The notes under the pieces are model-generated. The model was not told where the DNA came from and made no database searches. It saw only the letters and a list, made by a program, of their open reading frames with translations. From Shewanella mesophila (GTDB lineage: Bacteria; Pseudomonadota; Gammaproteobacteria; Enterobacterales; Shewanellaceae): a stretch of DNA of 64,000 nt. Both the position numbers and the translations under genes were made by a program. Every line of letters begins with the position of its first letter. Positions within the stretch are counted from its first letter, which is position 1. Shown one piece after another: positions 9,600 through 17,097 of the stretch. The stretch covers positions 1,612,001 through 1,676,000 of the forward strand of contig NZ_CP080421.1 in NCBI RefSeq assembly GCF_019457515.1, given 5' to 3'.

Positions 9600-10310
9600 T
9601 TAATCATTTAAGTAATAGGTCAGGGTTGAGACGACTCTGACTTTCTTGATATTGGGTGTGTTGCTATCACGATCGTTTATAGTGAATTGTCCTTGGGATG
9701 CACTCTTGATCTTGCCTAGTTTTGATTGAGAGTCGATGGCAAACTTTTCCGCGGTTTGACGTGCATTTTCGGTCGCTGATTGCACCATTTTAGGCTTGAT
9801 GCTATTGAGTTGGGTAAATAGAAACTCGGTGCGGCTGTTATAGTCTTGACTAGAGATGACGATTCCCTCTTTGGCAAGATCGAGTAAATTGCGTTGTATA
9901 CTGAGTAATAACTCAACTCTTTTGGTATACAGTGAAATGGTTACCTGGGCAGCATAGCGATAACGAACATTAGGATCTACGTAACCTTGAGCTTGACGAT
10001 CTTGTATGGAGGGCAGAGAACTTGAGATCTCCTCATTAGTGAAGCCTTGTTTGATTAAAAATGCGACCACTTTATCGGACTTGGCCTGAACATTCTTATA
10101 TAGGCTATTAAGATCGTTGTCGACTTCAGTAAAACGAATTGGCCAAATAGCCGTGTCTGCATCAACTTCCAGTTCGGCGAGACCTTTCACCGTTACGGTA
10201 CGTTCCATTGCTCGCATAGTCACCAGACTGTTGCCTAAGCTGTTACCGAGCAAATACAGTCCACCGCAGATGAATAATCCCAGTAGAATAGTTGCAAATG
10301 ATTTATGCAT
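9600..10310 (-). CDS. SIMPL domain protein (DUF541)
   Basis: This 236-residue protein has an N-terminal hydrophobic segment (about 5-25) serving as signal or anchor. A SIMPL/DUF541 domain follows from RTVTVKGLAELEVDADTAIW through a GYVDPNVRYRYAAQVTISLY-like core to a C-terminal VRVVSTLTYYL strand. Family members are periplasmic or surface proteins of uncertain function; some relate to oxidative stress or signalling. It stands between the RND operon and the VOC gene, all on the same strand. Confidence 0.85.
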   Translation of the reverse strand: MHKSFATILLGLFICGGLYLLGNSLGNSLVTMRAMERTVTVKGLAELEVDADTAIWPIRFTEVDNDLNSLYKNVQAKSDKVVAFLIKQGFTNEEISSSLPSIQDRQAQGYVDPNVRYRYAAQVTISLYTKRVELLLSIQRNLLDLAKEGIVISSQDYNSRTEFLFTQLNSIKPKMVQSATENARQTAEKFAIDSQSKLGKIKSASQGQFTINDRDSNTPNIKKVRVVSTLTYYLND

Positions 10311-10397
10311 GAGAGAGCGTCCAAGTTGCTTTAAACCAATAGCATATGCTTGTTAGATTGATTTTTCTAGGTTAGTTTTCGGACCTTTTCGTCTCGC

Positions 10398-10784
10398 TTA
10401 TGGTGTTTCGCTAGCTTGCCATAATTCGACTTTATTTCCATCGGGATCAATAAACCAGCCAAAGCGACCAAACTCCGAATCTTCTGTTTCTGCAATGACC
10501 TGTGCGCCGCCATTTCTCACTTGCTCTAGAGCGCCGTCGAGATCATCAACAATTAAATTAAACATAAAAGATTTTGCAGAGGGGTGAAGATAATCTGAAT
10601 CAGCTGACATCGGTGTCCAAACACTATAACCCGCAGCAGCCGTTGGCGTGAGATTATTCAGATAGAAGGCGGCACCGCCCCAATTTTCTACCGGTACTTG
10701 CAGATGGGTCTTGTACCATAGCGCCAATGCGTTGGGATCTTCGCTCTTAAAGAATATGCCACCGAGTCCAATTACTTTAGCCAT
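10398..10784 (-). CDS. VOC family (glyoxalase/bleomycin-resistance fold) protein
   Basis: A 128-residue single VOC module. Visible landmarks are KVIGLGGIFFKSEDPNALAL at the N-terminus, a middle FNLIVDDLDGALEQVRNGGA and a C-terminal FGRFGWFIDPDGNKVELWQ, the usual second-half metal-binding strand with Glu. The frame is open 72 bases further upstream, but only the chosen ATG (with another ATG immediately before it) places the VOC motif at the expected position. No strong ribosome site is visible. The substrate cannot be inferred. Confidence 0.8.
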   Translation of the reverse strand: MAKVIGLGGIFFKSEDPNALALWYKTHLQVPVENWGGAAFYLNNLTPTAAAGYSVWTPMSADSDYLHPSAKSFMFNLIVDDLDGALEQVRNGGAQVIAETEDSEFGRFGWFIDPDGNKVELWQASETP

Positions 10785-10843
10785 CATCAATTCGATTACA
10801 GTCAATTTGTATATTAACTGTAGGAAAGATTTCGTATAAGTAC

Positions 10844-10871
10844 AAAAAAGCCACACTTAATGTATGGCTTT
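10844..10871 (-). terminator. Terminator of fadL
   Basis: A 10-bp stem with one mismatch (AAAGCCACAC/GTATGGCTTT) is followed on the minus strand by six T. It lies just after the fadL stop codon. Confidence 0.75.
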
Positions 10872-10895
10872 ATACCTTCAATTATTTAGCAAGAT

Positions 10896-12137
10896 TTAAA
10901 ACTTGTAGCTGTATTGAATACCATACATCCAAGCATTCGCACGAGTCGTGCCGTTAACCGTCGCTACCGGAAGTGGTCCAAGATACTGACTTTCGGTGAC
11001 GTCGACATCTTCGCCCATAAGATAGGTCAAACCAAAATCAAGATCTGAGTGCTCAGATAAGCTATATGTCACACCAGTAGAGAACCATTGACGATCAGAA
11101 TCTGGAATCGCAATAGATTGGATTTCATCTACCGCACCCATGTCATACATATAACCTGCACGTACGGTCCAAGTATCATTTATGTCGTAAGTGCCACCTA
11201 CAGAGAAGTGCCAAGTATTACGCCAGTTGTACTCTTTAATCGTACCGAACGCATCGGTATCTAAGGTATCAAAGTTGCTCCACTGGATAAATTGCGCCGA
11301 ATAGTGCACGGCAAACTGACTGGTTAACTTGTGATAACCAGAAAACTCAGCAATTGAAGGTAGTGGTAAATGCAGTGTATCGTCGGCTGCGGCTTGACCT
11401 TGATAGATAAAGTCACCATCGGCTTTAATCGTTGGTGAGTAACGGTAGCTTAAGCCAAATCTGTGATTGTCATTGACTTCGTAAACTGCGCCGATATTCC
11501 AGCCTAACCCATAACCTTCAGCTTCTACATCAAGTGCTGGAGCGTTAGGGCCCATTCCTGCGCCTTTGAATTCGCGATAAAGCTCACCTGTACCGAGCAC
11601 GATATCAAGTCCTGCACCGATACTGAAATTGTCATTAATGCGGTAAGACACGCTACCTTGTAGATTAGCGCTACGCACCTTGGTTGTGCCACCAAAAATA
11701 TCAGCGGCAAAATTGTCTGGGTATTCGGTCGTCGTACCAAAGTTAGAATAAGCGCCAAAACCAATAGCCCACTCATCGTTGATTGGATGAACGATAAAGA
11801 TATTGGGTACAGGTGTTGCGCCGCCAATATCAGACACATTAGGCAGATCGACTGACTGATAGCCTGTATTGGTTAGATAAGTAAGGCTTGCGTCTTTAAG
11901 AGTGACATCAGTATCGATATAAGTCACACCTAAGCTAATAGCGGTTGTGTCAAACAGGGCCATAGCGGCGGAGTTTCTAGCCATCACAGTGGCGTTATCA
12001 GCGATAACGGCATCACCAGAAAATGCTCGACCTAAACCTGTTGCCGATTGGCTATTAAGTTGGAAACCCGCAGCCATAGCTTGAGAGCTCGCAAGCGTTA
12101 CGGCAACGGCTAATAATGTCTTGTTAAATAACTTCAT
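10896..12137 (-). CDS. fadL: Outer-membrane long-chain fatty acid transporter, FadL family
   Basis: A 413-residue outer-membrane barrel with a signal peptide cleaved after MAA (residue 23) and the mature N-terminus GFQLNSQSATGLGRAFSGDA. This is the FadL/TodX family hatch sequence with an NPA-like region (DNATVMARNSAAMALF). It ends in an aromatic C-terminal strand (YGIQYSYKF) as outer-membrane proteins do. The predicted role is fatty-acid or other hydrophobic substrate uptake. Two 17-bp sequences resembling FadR operators lie upstream, in keeping with control alongside fadIJ 10 kb away. Related Shewanella genomes have several FadL paralogues, so substrate range is uncertain. Confidence 0.88.
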   Translation of the reverse strand: MKLFNKTLLAVAVTLASSQAMAAGFQLNSQSATGLGRAFSGDAVIADNATVMARNSAAMALFDTTAISLGVTYIDTDVTLKDASLTYLTNTGYQSVDLPNVSDIGGATPVPNIFIVHPINDEWAIGFGAYSNFGTTTEYPDNFAADIFGGTTKVRSANLQGSVSYRINDNFSIGAGLDIVLGTGELYREFKGAGMGPNAPALDVEAEGYGLGWNIGAVYEVNDNHRFGLSYRYSPTIKADGDFIYQGQAAADDTLHLPLPSIAEFSGYHKLTSQFAVHYSAQFIQWSNFDTLDTDAFGTIKEYNWRNTWHFSVGGTYDINDTWTVRAGYMYDMGAVDEIQSIAIPDSDRQWFSTGVTYSLSEHSDLDFGLTYLMGEDVDVTESQYLGPLPVATVNGTTRANAWMYGIQYSYKF

Positions 12138-12236
12138 GATTTTTTCTCATTATGTCTGGCCCCAATTATGGTGCTGTTGAGCATCCATTGAGATCCATTT
12201 ATTAGTCGCGCCATACTAGGGTTGCAGTGACTCACT

Positions 12237-12253
12237 AACAACTCCGACCAGAT
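12237..12253 (-). promoter_or_regulatory. Candidate FadR operator 1 upstream of fadL
   Basis: AACAACTCCGACCAGAT shares 12 of 17 positions with the E. coli fadBA FadR operator as I remember it, with the right half CGACCAGAT intact. It lies about 100 bases upstream of the fadL start. Binding is inferred only. Confidence 0.4.
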
Positions 12254-12298
12254 GTTATTTATTGTTGGTTTTATGTTAAAGGGTGCACCCTAAAAACA

Positions 12299-12315
12299 AA
12301 CTGGTTGGAGCAGAT
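12299..12315 (-). promoter_or_regulatory. Candidate FadR operator 2 upstream of fadL
   Basis: AACTGGTTGGAGCAGAT matches the same remembered E. coli operator at 13 of 17 positions and keeps the two-fold symmetry. It lies about 160 bases upstream of fadL. Confidence 0.45.
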
Positions 12316-12430
12316 GTTTTCTGTTGGCTTAGCAGCTGCAGTATCAGGGGTTTTCAGGGGCTTAGCTAGATTTTACAAAGGTTAATTACTTGTAAATTTC
12401 CTTGGTTATAGTAAAAAAATTAAAGTATAA

Positions 12431-12458
12431 AAAATAGCGTACACTTGTACGCTATTTT
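12431..12458 (-). terminator. Terminator of putP
   Basis: A perfect 12-bp stem (AAAATAGCGTAC/GTACGCTATTTT) with a 4-base loop has a T-run on the minus strand. It lies 33 bases beyond the putP stop codon. Confidence 0.9.
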
Positions 12459-12490
12459 GCTTTTTCGACTTTTTATACTCAGTTGGTTAA

Positions 12491-13942
12491 TTAGAGTTTA
12501 TGGCTGAATTGTTCAAATTGAACTTGAATATCGTCGCTGGGTTTTGACAACAGACTTATTACTATTCCCGCTATGGTCGCAAATACAAAACCAGGCAGTA
12601 TTTCGTAGAGTTCGAATATGCCACCAGTCGCTTGTTTCCATAAGACCACTGTCAGAGCACCGATGAGAATAGTGGCCACAGCACCATTTCGACTATAGTG
12701 TTTCCAAAACAATGACAATAGCACCACAGGGCCAAATGCGGCGCCAAAGCCCGCCCAAGCGTAACTGACTAATCCTAATACGCTGCTTTCTGGATTTAGC
12801 GCGATGATCCCTGAAATAAGGGCAATGGCCAGTACGCCGATGCGACCTACTAACATCAGTTCTTTGCTGCTCGCTGTTGGCCGTAACCACTTCTTGTAGA
12901 AATCTTCGGTAATAACACTTGAGCAAACCAGCAACTGTGAATCTATGGTACTCATGATAGCCGACAGAATCGCGGCAATAAGTAAGCCACCAATCCAAGG
13001 ATTAAAAGCGGCATGTGCTAGTTGAATAAACACTGTCTCAGGGTTAGCGATAGGTTCACTAGTAAAATAGAGGCTGCCTGCAAGACCAGTTGCTAGCGCG
13101 CCAATAAGCGCTACTATCATCCAGCTCATGGCGATACGCCTTGAAACCGTTAGATCGTCGGCGCTGCCGATGGCCATAAAACGAGACAAAATATGGGGTT
13201 GCCCGAAATAGCCAAGCCCCCAAGCGAGCAGAGACGCTAAACCAATAACTGTGGTGTTTTCACTGAACATGGATAGCATCGCAGGATCGAGTTCATGCAA
13301 GCCATTTTGTGTTTCTGGTTGGCTAAAAATTGCAACAGGGACAATGAGCAATGCTATTAGCATTAAACAACCTTGGAAAAAATCGGTCCAACTTACCGCG
13401 AAAAAGCCACCAACGAAGGTATAAGCCACGATAATGGTTGAGCCGATGATCAGTGCCAATGTGTAATCTAGGCCGAAGACTTTTTCAAATAAGATGGCGC
13501 CGCCAACCATGCCAGATGATGCATAGAAGGTAAAAAAGACTAAGATAGTAACGGCCGATACGAGTTTGAGGAGCCCTTGCTTATCGGCGAAACGTTTCTC
13601 AAAGAAGTCAGGTAAGGTGAGGGCGTTATCGGTAAACTGTGTATAGATCCGCAGACGTTTAGCGACAAATAGCCAATTGAGCCATGCGCCGAACACCAGT
13701 CCAATCCCTATCCATGCTTCACCTAAGCCTCCAAGATATACGGCACCTGGTAAGCCAAGCAGCAACCAACCAGACATATCCGATGCCCCAACGCTAAGCG
13801 CGGTCACCGCTGGTCCCATTGAGCGTCCGCCCAAGATATAATCATCGACAGAATCAGTTGCCTTGTATGCCCAAAGGCCAATCCCCATCATTAGGATGAG
13901 ATAGCCGAAAAATGTAATTAAAATCGGTAATTCAATAGTCAT
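12491..13942 (-). CDS. putP: Sodium/proline symporter PutP
   Basis: A 483-residue member of the sodium:solute symporter family with about 13 hydrophobic helices. The N-terminal DDYILGGRSMGPAVTALSVG, then ASDMSGWLLLGLPGA, is the PutP sodium/substrate-binding region of helices 1-2. Later landmarks are WINWLFVAKRLRIYT-like (here WLNWLFVAKRLR) and AAILSAIMSTIDSQLLVCSS. It imports proline with sodium for osmoprotection or as a carbon and nitrogen source. The length equals that of typical PutP. It is transcribed alone. Confidence 0.92.
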   Translation of the reverse strand: MTIELPILITFFGYLILMMGIGLWAYKATDSVDDYILGGRSMGPAVTALSVGASDMSGWLLLGLPGAVYLGGLGEAWIGIGLVFGAWLNWLFVAKRLRIYTQFTDNALTLPDFFEKRFADKQGLLKLVSAVTILVFFTFYASSGMVGGAILFEKVFGLDYTLALIIGSTIIVAYTFVGGFFAVSWTDFFQGCLMLIALLIVPVAIFSQPETQNGLHELDPAMLSMFSENTTVIGLASLLAWGLGYFGQPHILSRFMAIGSADDLTVSRRIAMSWMIVALIGALATGLAGSLYFTSEPIANPETVFIQLAHAAFNPWIGGLLIAAILSAIMSTIDSQLLVCSSVITEDFYKKWLRPTASSKELMLVGRIGVLAIALISGIIALNPESSVLGLVSYAWAGFGAAFGPVVLLSLFWKHYSRNGAVATILIGALTVVLWKQATGGIFELYEILPGFVFATIAGIVISLLSKPSDDIQVQFEQFSHKL

Positions 13943-14040
13943 GCGTAAGCCGTTTTATTGTTATGGTTTGGTGTGAGCCCGCTATGCTAGCAGAAGTTTG
14001 AGCGCTATCTCAATAAATCTAGAGGGTGTGATGAAGTTCT

Positions 14041-14073
14041 AACCTGTGGCAAAGGTGGCGACTGCCACAGGTT
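14041..14073. other. Long hairpin without T-tail after the DUF3379 gene
   Basis: An 11-bp perfect inverted repeat (AACCTGTGGCA/TGCCACAGGTT) with an 11-base spacer begins 10 bases beyond the DUF3379 stop codon. Neither strand has a T-run next to it, so it is not a textbook terminator. It may be an mRNA 3-prime stabiliser or a protein site. Confidence 0.55.
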
Positions 14074-14082
14074 GTGACGTTC

Positions 14083-14787
14083 TTAGATGAAAGACTGTTT
14101 AATTTCGTCTTTTATGTTGTCAAGATCTGTGTGGTTTTCGGCGACTAGTAACATATATGCATTATCAGCGGAAAATCCGACTCCTTGATAACGGTTGTCA
14201 GCAAAAGCCTCCTCTAAGATCATTCGCTCCTCCACAGGTACAATAAATAGGGTGACCTTACCTTTTTCCCCCTGCATGACTAGGTGAATACTTTTCACTC
14301 CTTGGAAATCGCAATAGGTGCTAAACAGGACTCGACCCGGTTGTTCGATAAAACGGGCATTAGGCAAGGTGCCCATCGAGGCTAGTTGGGTATTAATGGT
14401 ATCAAAACTGATATCATCTTCCATCTGCATCGCGACTTTTTCATGATAAACATGCGCTAATGCATGTTGACCGAGATCGACAGGTCCAAGGCGTAGCAAA
14501 CTAAAACTGATGCCTGCGATAAATGCAATTGAGGCAACCAAAGCTAGCGTGACCCCCGTCTTACGACGCTGCACTTGATGTTGGTGTAGTTGCTGGTTTA
14601 ACAATAGTTTGGCTTCTAGCCCTTCGGGAACATCAACTTTTAACGCAGATTCAAGTTGGTCATCTAAGCGTTTTAAGTCATTCACAAATGCTGCACGTTC
14701 TTTAGATTCACGCATGGCTTGTAAAAAATCCACATCGTGACTATTTGGATTTTCATAGGCCTCTCGGCGGAATTTGAGCTCATCCAT
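14083..14787 (-). CDS. DUF3379 protein, candidate anti-sigma factor
   Basis: The product has 234 residues. Residues 1-75 are a charged cytoplasmic part, followed by one membrane helix (VTLALVASIAFIAGISFSLL, about 79-98) and a periplasmic domain ending in LDNIKDEIKQSF. This is the DUF3379 arrangement seen in Shewanella and Vibrio behind ECF sigma genes. The start was chosen at MDELKFRREAYE, whose ATG overlaps the sigma stop by 8 bases (translational coupling). By position and topology it probably holds the upstream sigma factor at the membrane; no known anti-sigma motif was identified, so this is inference. Confidence 0.82.
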   Translation of the reverse strand: MDELKFRREAYENPNSHDVDFLQAMRESKERAAFVNDLKRLDDQLESALKVDVPEGLEAKLLLNQQLHQHQVQRRKTGVTLALVASIAFIAGISFSLLRLGPVDLGQHALAHVYHEKVAMQMEDDISFDTINTQLASMGTLPNARFIEQPGRVLFSTYCDFQGVKSIHLVMQGEKGKVTLFIVPVEERMILEEAFADNRYQGVGFSADNAYMLLVAENHTDLDNIKDEIKQSFI

Positions 14788-15343
14788 TAGAGCGCCCCCT
14801 AGTTTGCGTGTTATCAAGTAATTCTTTGAGTTGGTTACGTGCTCTAAATAAGCGAGTCATAACCGTATTTCGATTGAGTTCTAAGATGTCGGCGATCTCT
14901 TCACCGCTAAATCCACCGATGACTTGTAAAATGAGCGGCTCTCGGTATTCAACTTCGAGCCTACTGATCTGACGGCGGATAAAATGCTGCTCCAGTTTAT
15001 CGTCGCTTGATAATGATTGATTATCTTCAAGTTCAGACTGTTCTACGTCGGAGTAATCGAACTGTTTTCGTTCAAACCTCCGCGCATTCTCGCGGCGTAA
15101 AATAGTGATTAACCACGCCTTAGCGGCCTTATCATCCTTTAGGGACTCTAAAGATTTCCAAGCCCTTAAAAAGGTCTCTTGGGTGATATCTTCTGCTATA
15201 TGTTTGTCGCCACATAACCAATAGGCGTAGCGGAACAGATCGGCATGAAGTGCCCTGACAAGGCTATCGTATCGTCGTTGTTTACTTAGCATGTCATTAT
15301 TGACCGAGGATTTTGGGTTTTTATTTCGCTTAAGGTTAAACAT
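14780..15343 (-). CDS. ECF-type RNA polymerase sigma factor
   Basis: A 187-residue ECF sigma factor. Region 2 is seen as DLFRYAYWLCGDKHIAEDIT then QETFLRAWKSL (about 35-66), and region 4 as SRLEVEYREPLILQVIGGFS then GEEIADILELNRNTVMTRLFRA (about 128-170), with a helix-turn-helix. Two linking features are an acidic, Ser-rich spacer between regions 2 and 4 and a C-terminus overlapping the DUF3379 gene. An alternative ATG at codon 18 exists, but neither start has a strong ribosome site. It probably directs a stress regulon of unknown membership. The MoxR/Bat operon upstream ends at its own terminator, so the pair is likely a separate unit. Confidence 0.87.
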   Translation of the reverse strand: MFNLKRNKNPKSSVNNDMLSKQRRYDSLVRALHADLFRYAYWLCGDKHIAEDITQETFLRAWKSLESLKDDKAAKAWLITILRRENARRFERKQFDYSDVEQSELEDNQSLSSDDKLEQHFIRRQISRLEVEYREPLILQVIGGFSGEEIADILELNRNTVMTRLFRARNQLKELLDNTQTRGRSNG

Positions 15344-15384
15344 TTTTCACTCGAGATGATCCATAACGTCGGCAAGATAACAAA

Positions 15385-15409
15385 AAGGGGTAACGTTACG
15401 TTACCCCTT
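15385..15409 (-). terminator. Terminator of the MoxR/Bat operon
   Basis: A perfect 10-bp stem (AAGGGGTAAC/GTTACCCCTT) with a 5-base loop is followed on the minus strand by T residues. It lies after the batD stop codon. Confidence 0.88.
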
Positions 15410-15429
15410 AATAATGATATTTAGCAAGC

Positions 15430-17097
15430 TTACTGATTAGGGTTGAGTGGCGCTAGGGCACTCTTAGCTGTTTGCTCAGGTTTTAACGGGGCTTGTTTAA
15501 CGGCGTTGATTAGCTCGGTGGCATTTAAATTTATCTTGCTTTGGCTATAGGCGCTGCGTTGTAAGTCGGTGATGGCGTTATCTAGTGCACCATTTAGCGA
15601 TGCGATATCCGTTAGGGTCATCGGCTTTCCATATCGCGCAGTAAAATAACCTTGTAAGGCGGAGAGAATCGCCCCTACGTCAGCCTTTTTACATGCCGAT
15701 TCGAGTTGTGTTAACTCGCTTTGCTTGGCTGGTTTATTGCCTACATTTGACTTCGACTCCGCGAGCACTGCCACTGGCACCTTATATTGTTTACGCCAAA
15801 GGGTTAGCGTGACTAACCAAAGCAGAGCAAATAACGCAGTTAGATAAGGCCAAAAGCCAGCGGAACCATTAGTCACTTCCGTGGGGGAGGCCACTGTTGG
15901 TGATGCAATGTCAGGTGCACTGGTAGAGGAGACGACAGTGACCGTTCGCGCTGGTAAGGTCGCAAACTCCTGCTTGTTAGTGCGGCTGTTCCACCAAGGA
16001 ATGGTAATTTCTGGGAGCGTGTATGTGCCTGCCTTTGTCGGAACTATTGCCGTGGTTTGTGTTAGCTGGGATACCACCTGTTTTTCGCGCACAAAGGTTT
16101 GTCGCTGTGGCTTTTCAGGGTAGCTTTTAAAGCTATTAGGGACGGGGAGTGTGATTTCTGGCAAGCTGGTATCGTCGGTATTAGATGCCAGCAAGCTAAT
16201 ATTTCGAGTGATAGGTGTTCCTACCTCAATACTGTTTTGCTTGCTGTTACTGTTAGCGTTGTTTTCAGGCCAGTCCTCTTTTAACACCACAAGATCGCTC
16301 ACTAACCATTTTCCACGGAAAGATTCAGGGATAGGTAAAATCGTGATCTCATTTGGCGCGGCTTTGGCCTGCATCGGCCTGCTTTCATTAAAGGAGAACA
16401 TTCCCCCTCGGCGCGACGCTTCAACTAGCACATCACCAGAAAAACTGGCACCTGAGAGTGCTAGGCTGCCAGGCTTATCGGCAATAATGCTGTAGGTTCG
16501 CTCGATAACGCGATAGCGACGGCCATCGAGAATTTCAGTTGTATCACTATCTTCGCCTAATTGCTTAAGCTGAGCTCCGTCAACATTTGGTGCACTCAAT
16601 ACCCCTCGCTGTAATTCAACAGCAAGATAAAGCTTAACTTTATAAGTAATTAATTGACCTACATAGGCTTCTTCGCTTGAAAGGCTAGAGCGGATGAACA
16701 GATTTTTCATCTGCTCTGGCTGACTGCCCGAAGCGGCAACCTGAAGCGCGATTGGATCTGAGCTGATATTGTCGATCGTGAGCGCGGGTATCGTAACAGT
16801 GCCTGTCTTTTTAGGGGCGAGTAAAATTTGCCAGCGGGTTTCCTTACTTGCATCAAAGTTCATGATTTGAGTGCTGCGGCTAACACTGGTACGACCCACA
16901 ATAAAATCTTTGAGCAGACTGCTGGTATCGAGACTGCCGTTATCGACATCATCATCGGCTTTGATGGTCAGCACTAAATACTCTCCCTCAATCGCAGGAT
17001 TTCGATCGACAGAGGTTTCTAGCTTAGTCAATGCATAAGCGGAGTTTGAGAGGCAAAGCGCCAATAGGAAAAGAGTTAAAAAATATCGTATTACCAC
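15430..17097 (-). CDS. batD: BatD family protein
   Basis: A 555-residue membrane-anchored periplasmic protein. The signal peptide (FLTLFLLALCLSNSAYA) is followed by repeated immunoglobulin-like segments beginning KLETSVDRNPAIEGEYLVLT, the BatD signature, then a transmembrane helix near residue 420 (FWPYLTALFALLWLVTLTLW) and a cytoplasmic tail of about 120 residues. Bat proteins form a membrane complex with MoxR ATPases and are linked to oxygen or other stress tolerance; biochemical function is unsettled. The start overlaps the preceding VWA/TPR gene by 7 bases. It is the last gene of a six-gene operon. Confidence 0.87.
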   Translation of the reverse strand: MVIRYFLTLFLLALCLSNSAYALTKLETSVDRNPAIEGEYLVLTIKADDDVDNGSLDTSSLLKDFIVGRTSVSRSTQIMNFDASKETRWQILLAPKKTGTVTIPALTIDNISSDPIALQVAASGSQPEQMKNLFIRSSLSSEEAYVGQLITYKVKLYLAVELQRGVLSAPNVDGAQLKQLGEDSDTTEILDGRRYRVIERTYSIIADKPGSLALSGASFSGDVLVEASRRGGMFSFNESRPMQAKAAPNEITILPIPESFRGKWLVSDLVVLKEDWPENNANSNSKQNSIEVGTPITRNISLLASNTDDTSLPEITLPVPNSFKSYPEKPQRQTFVREKQVVSQLTQTTAIVPTKAGTYTLPEITIPWWNSRTNKQEFATLPARTVTVVSSTSAPDIASPTVASPTEVTNGSAGFWPYLTALFALLWLVTLTLWRKQYKVPVAVLAESKSNVGNKPAKQSELTQLESACKKADVGAILSALQGYFTARYGKPMTLTDIASLNGALDNAITDLQRSAYSQSKINLNATELINAVKQAPLKPEQTAKSALAPLNPNQ

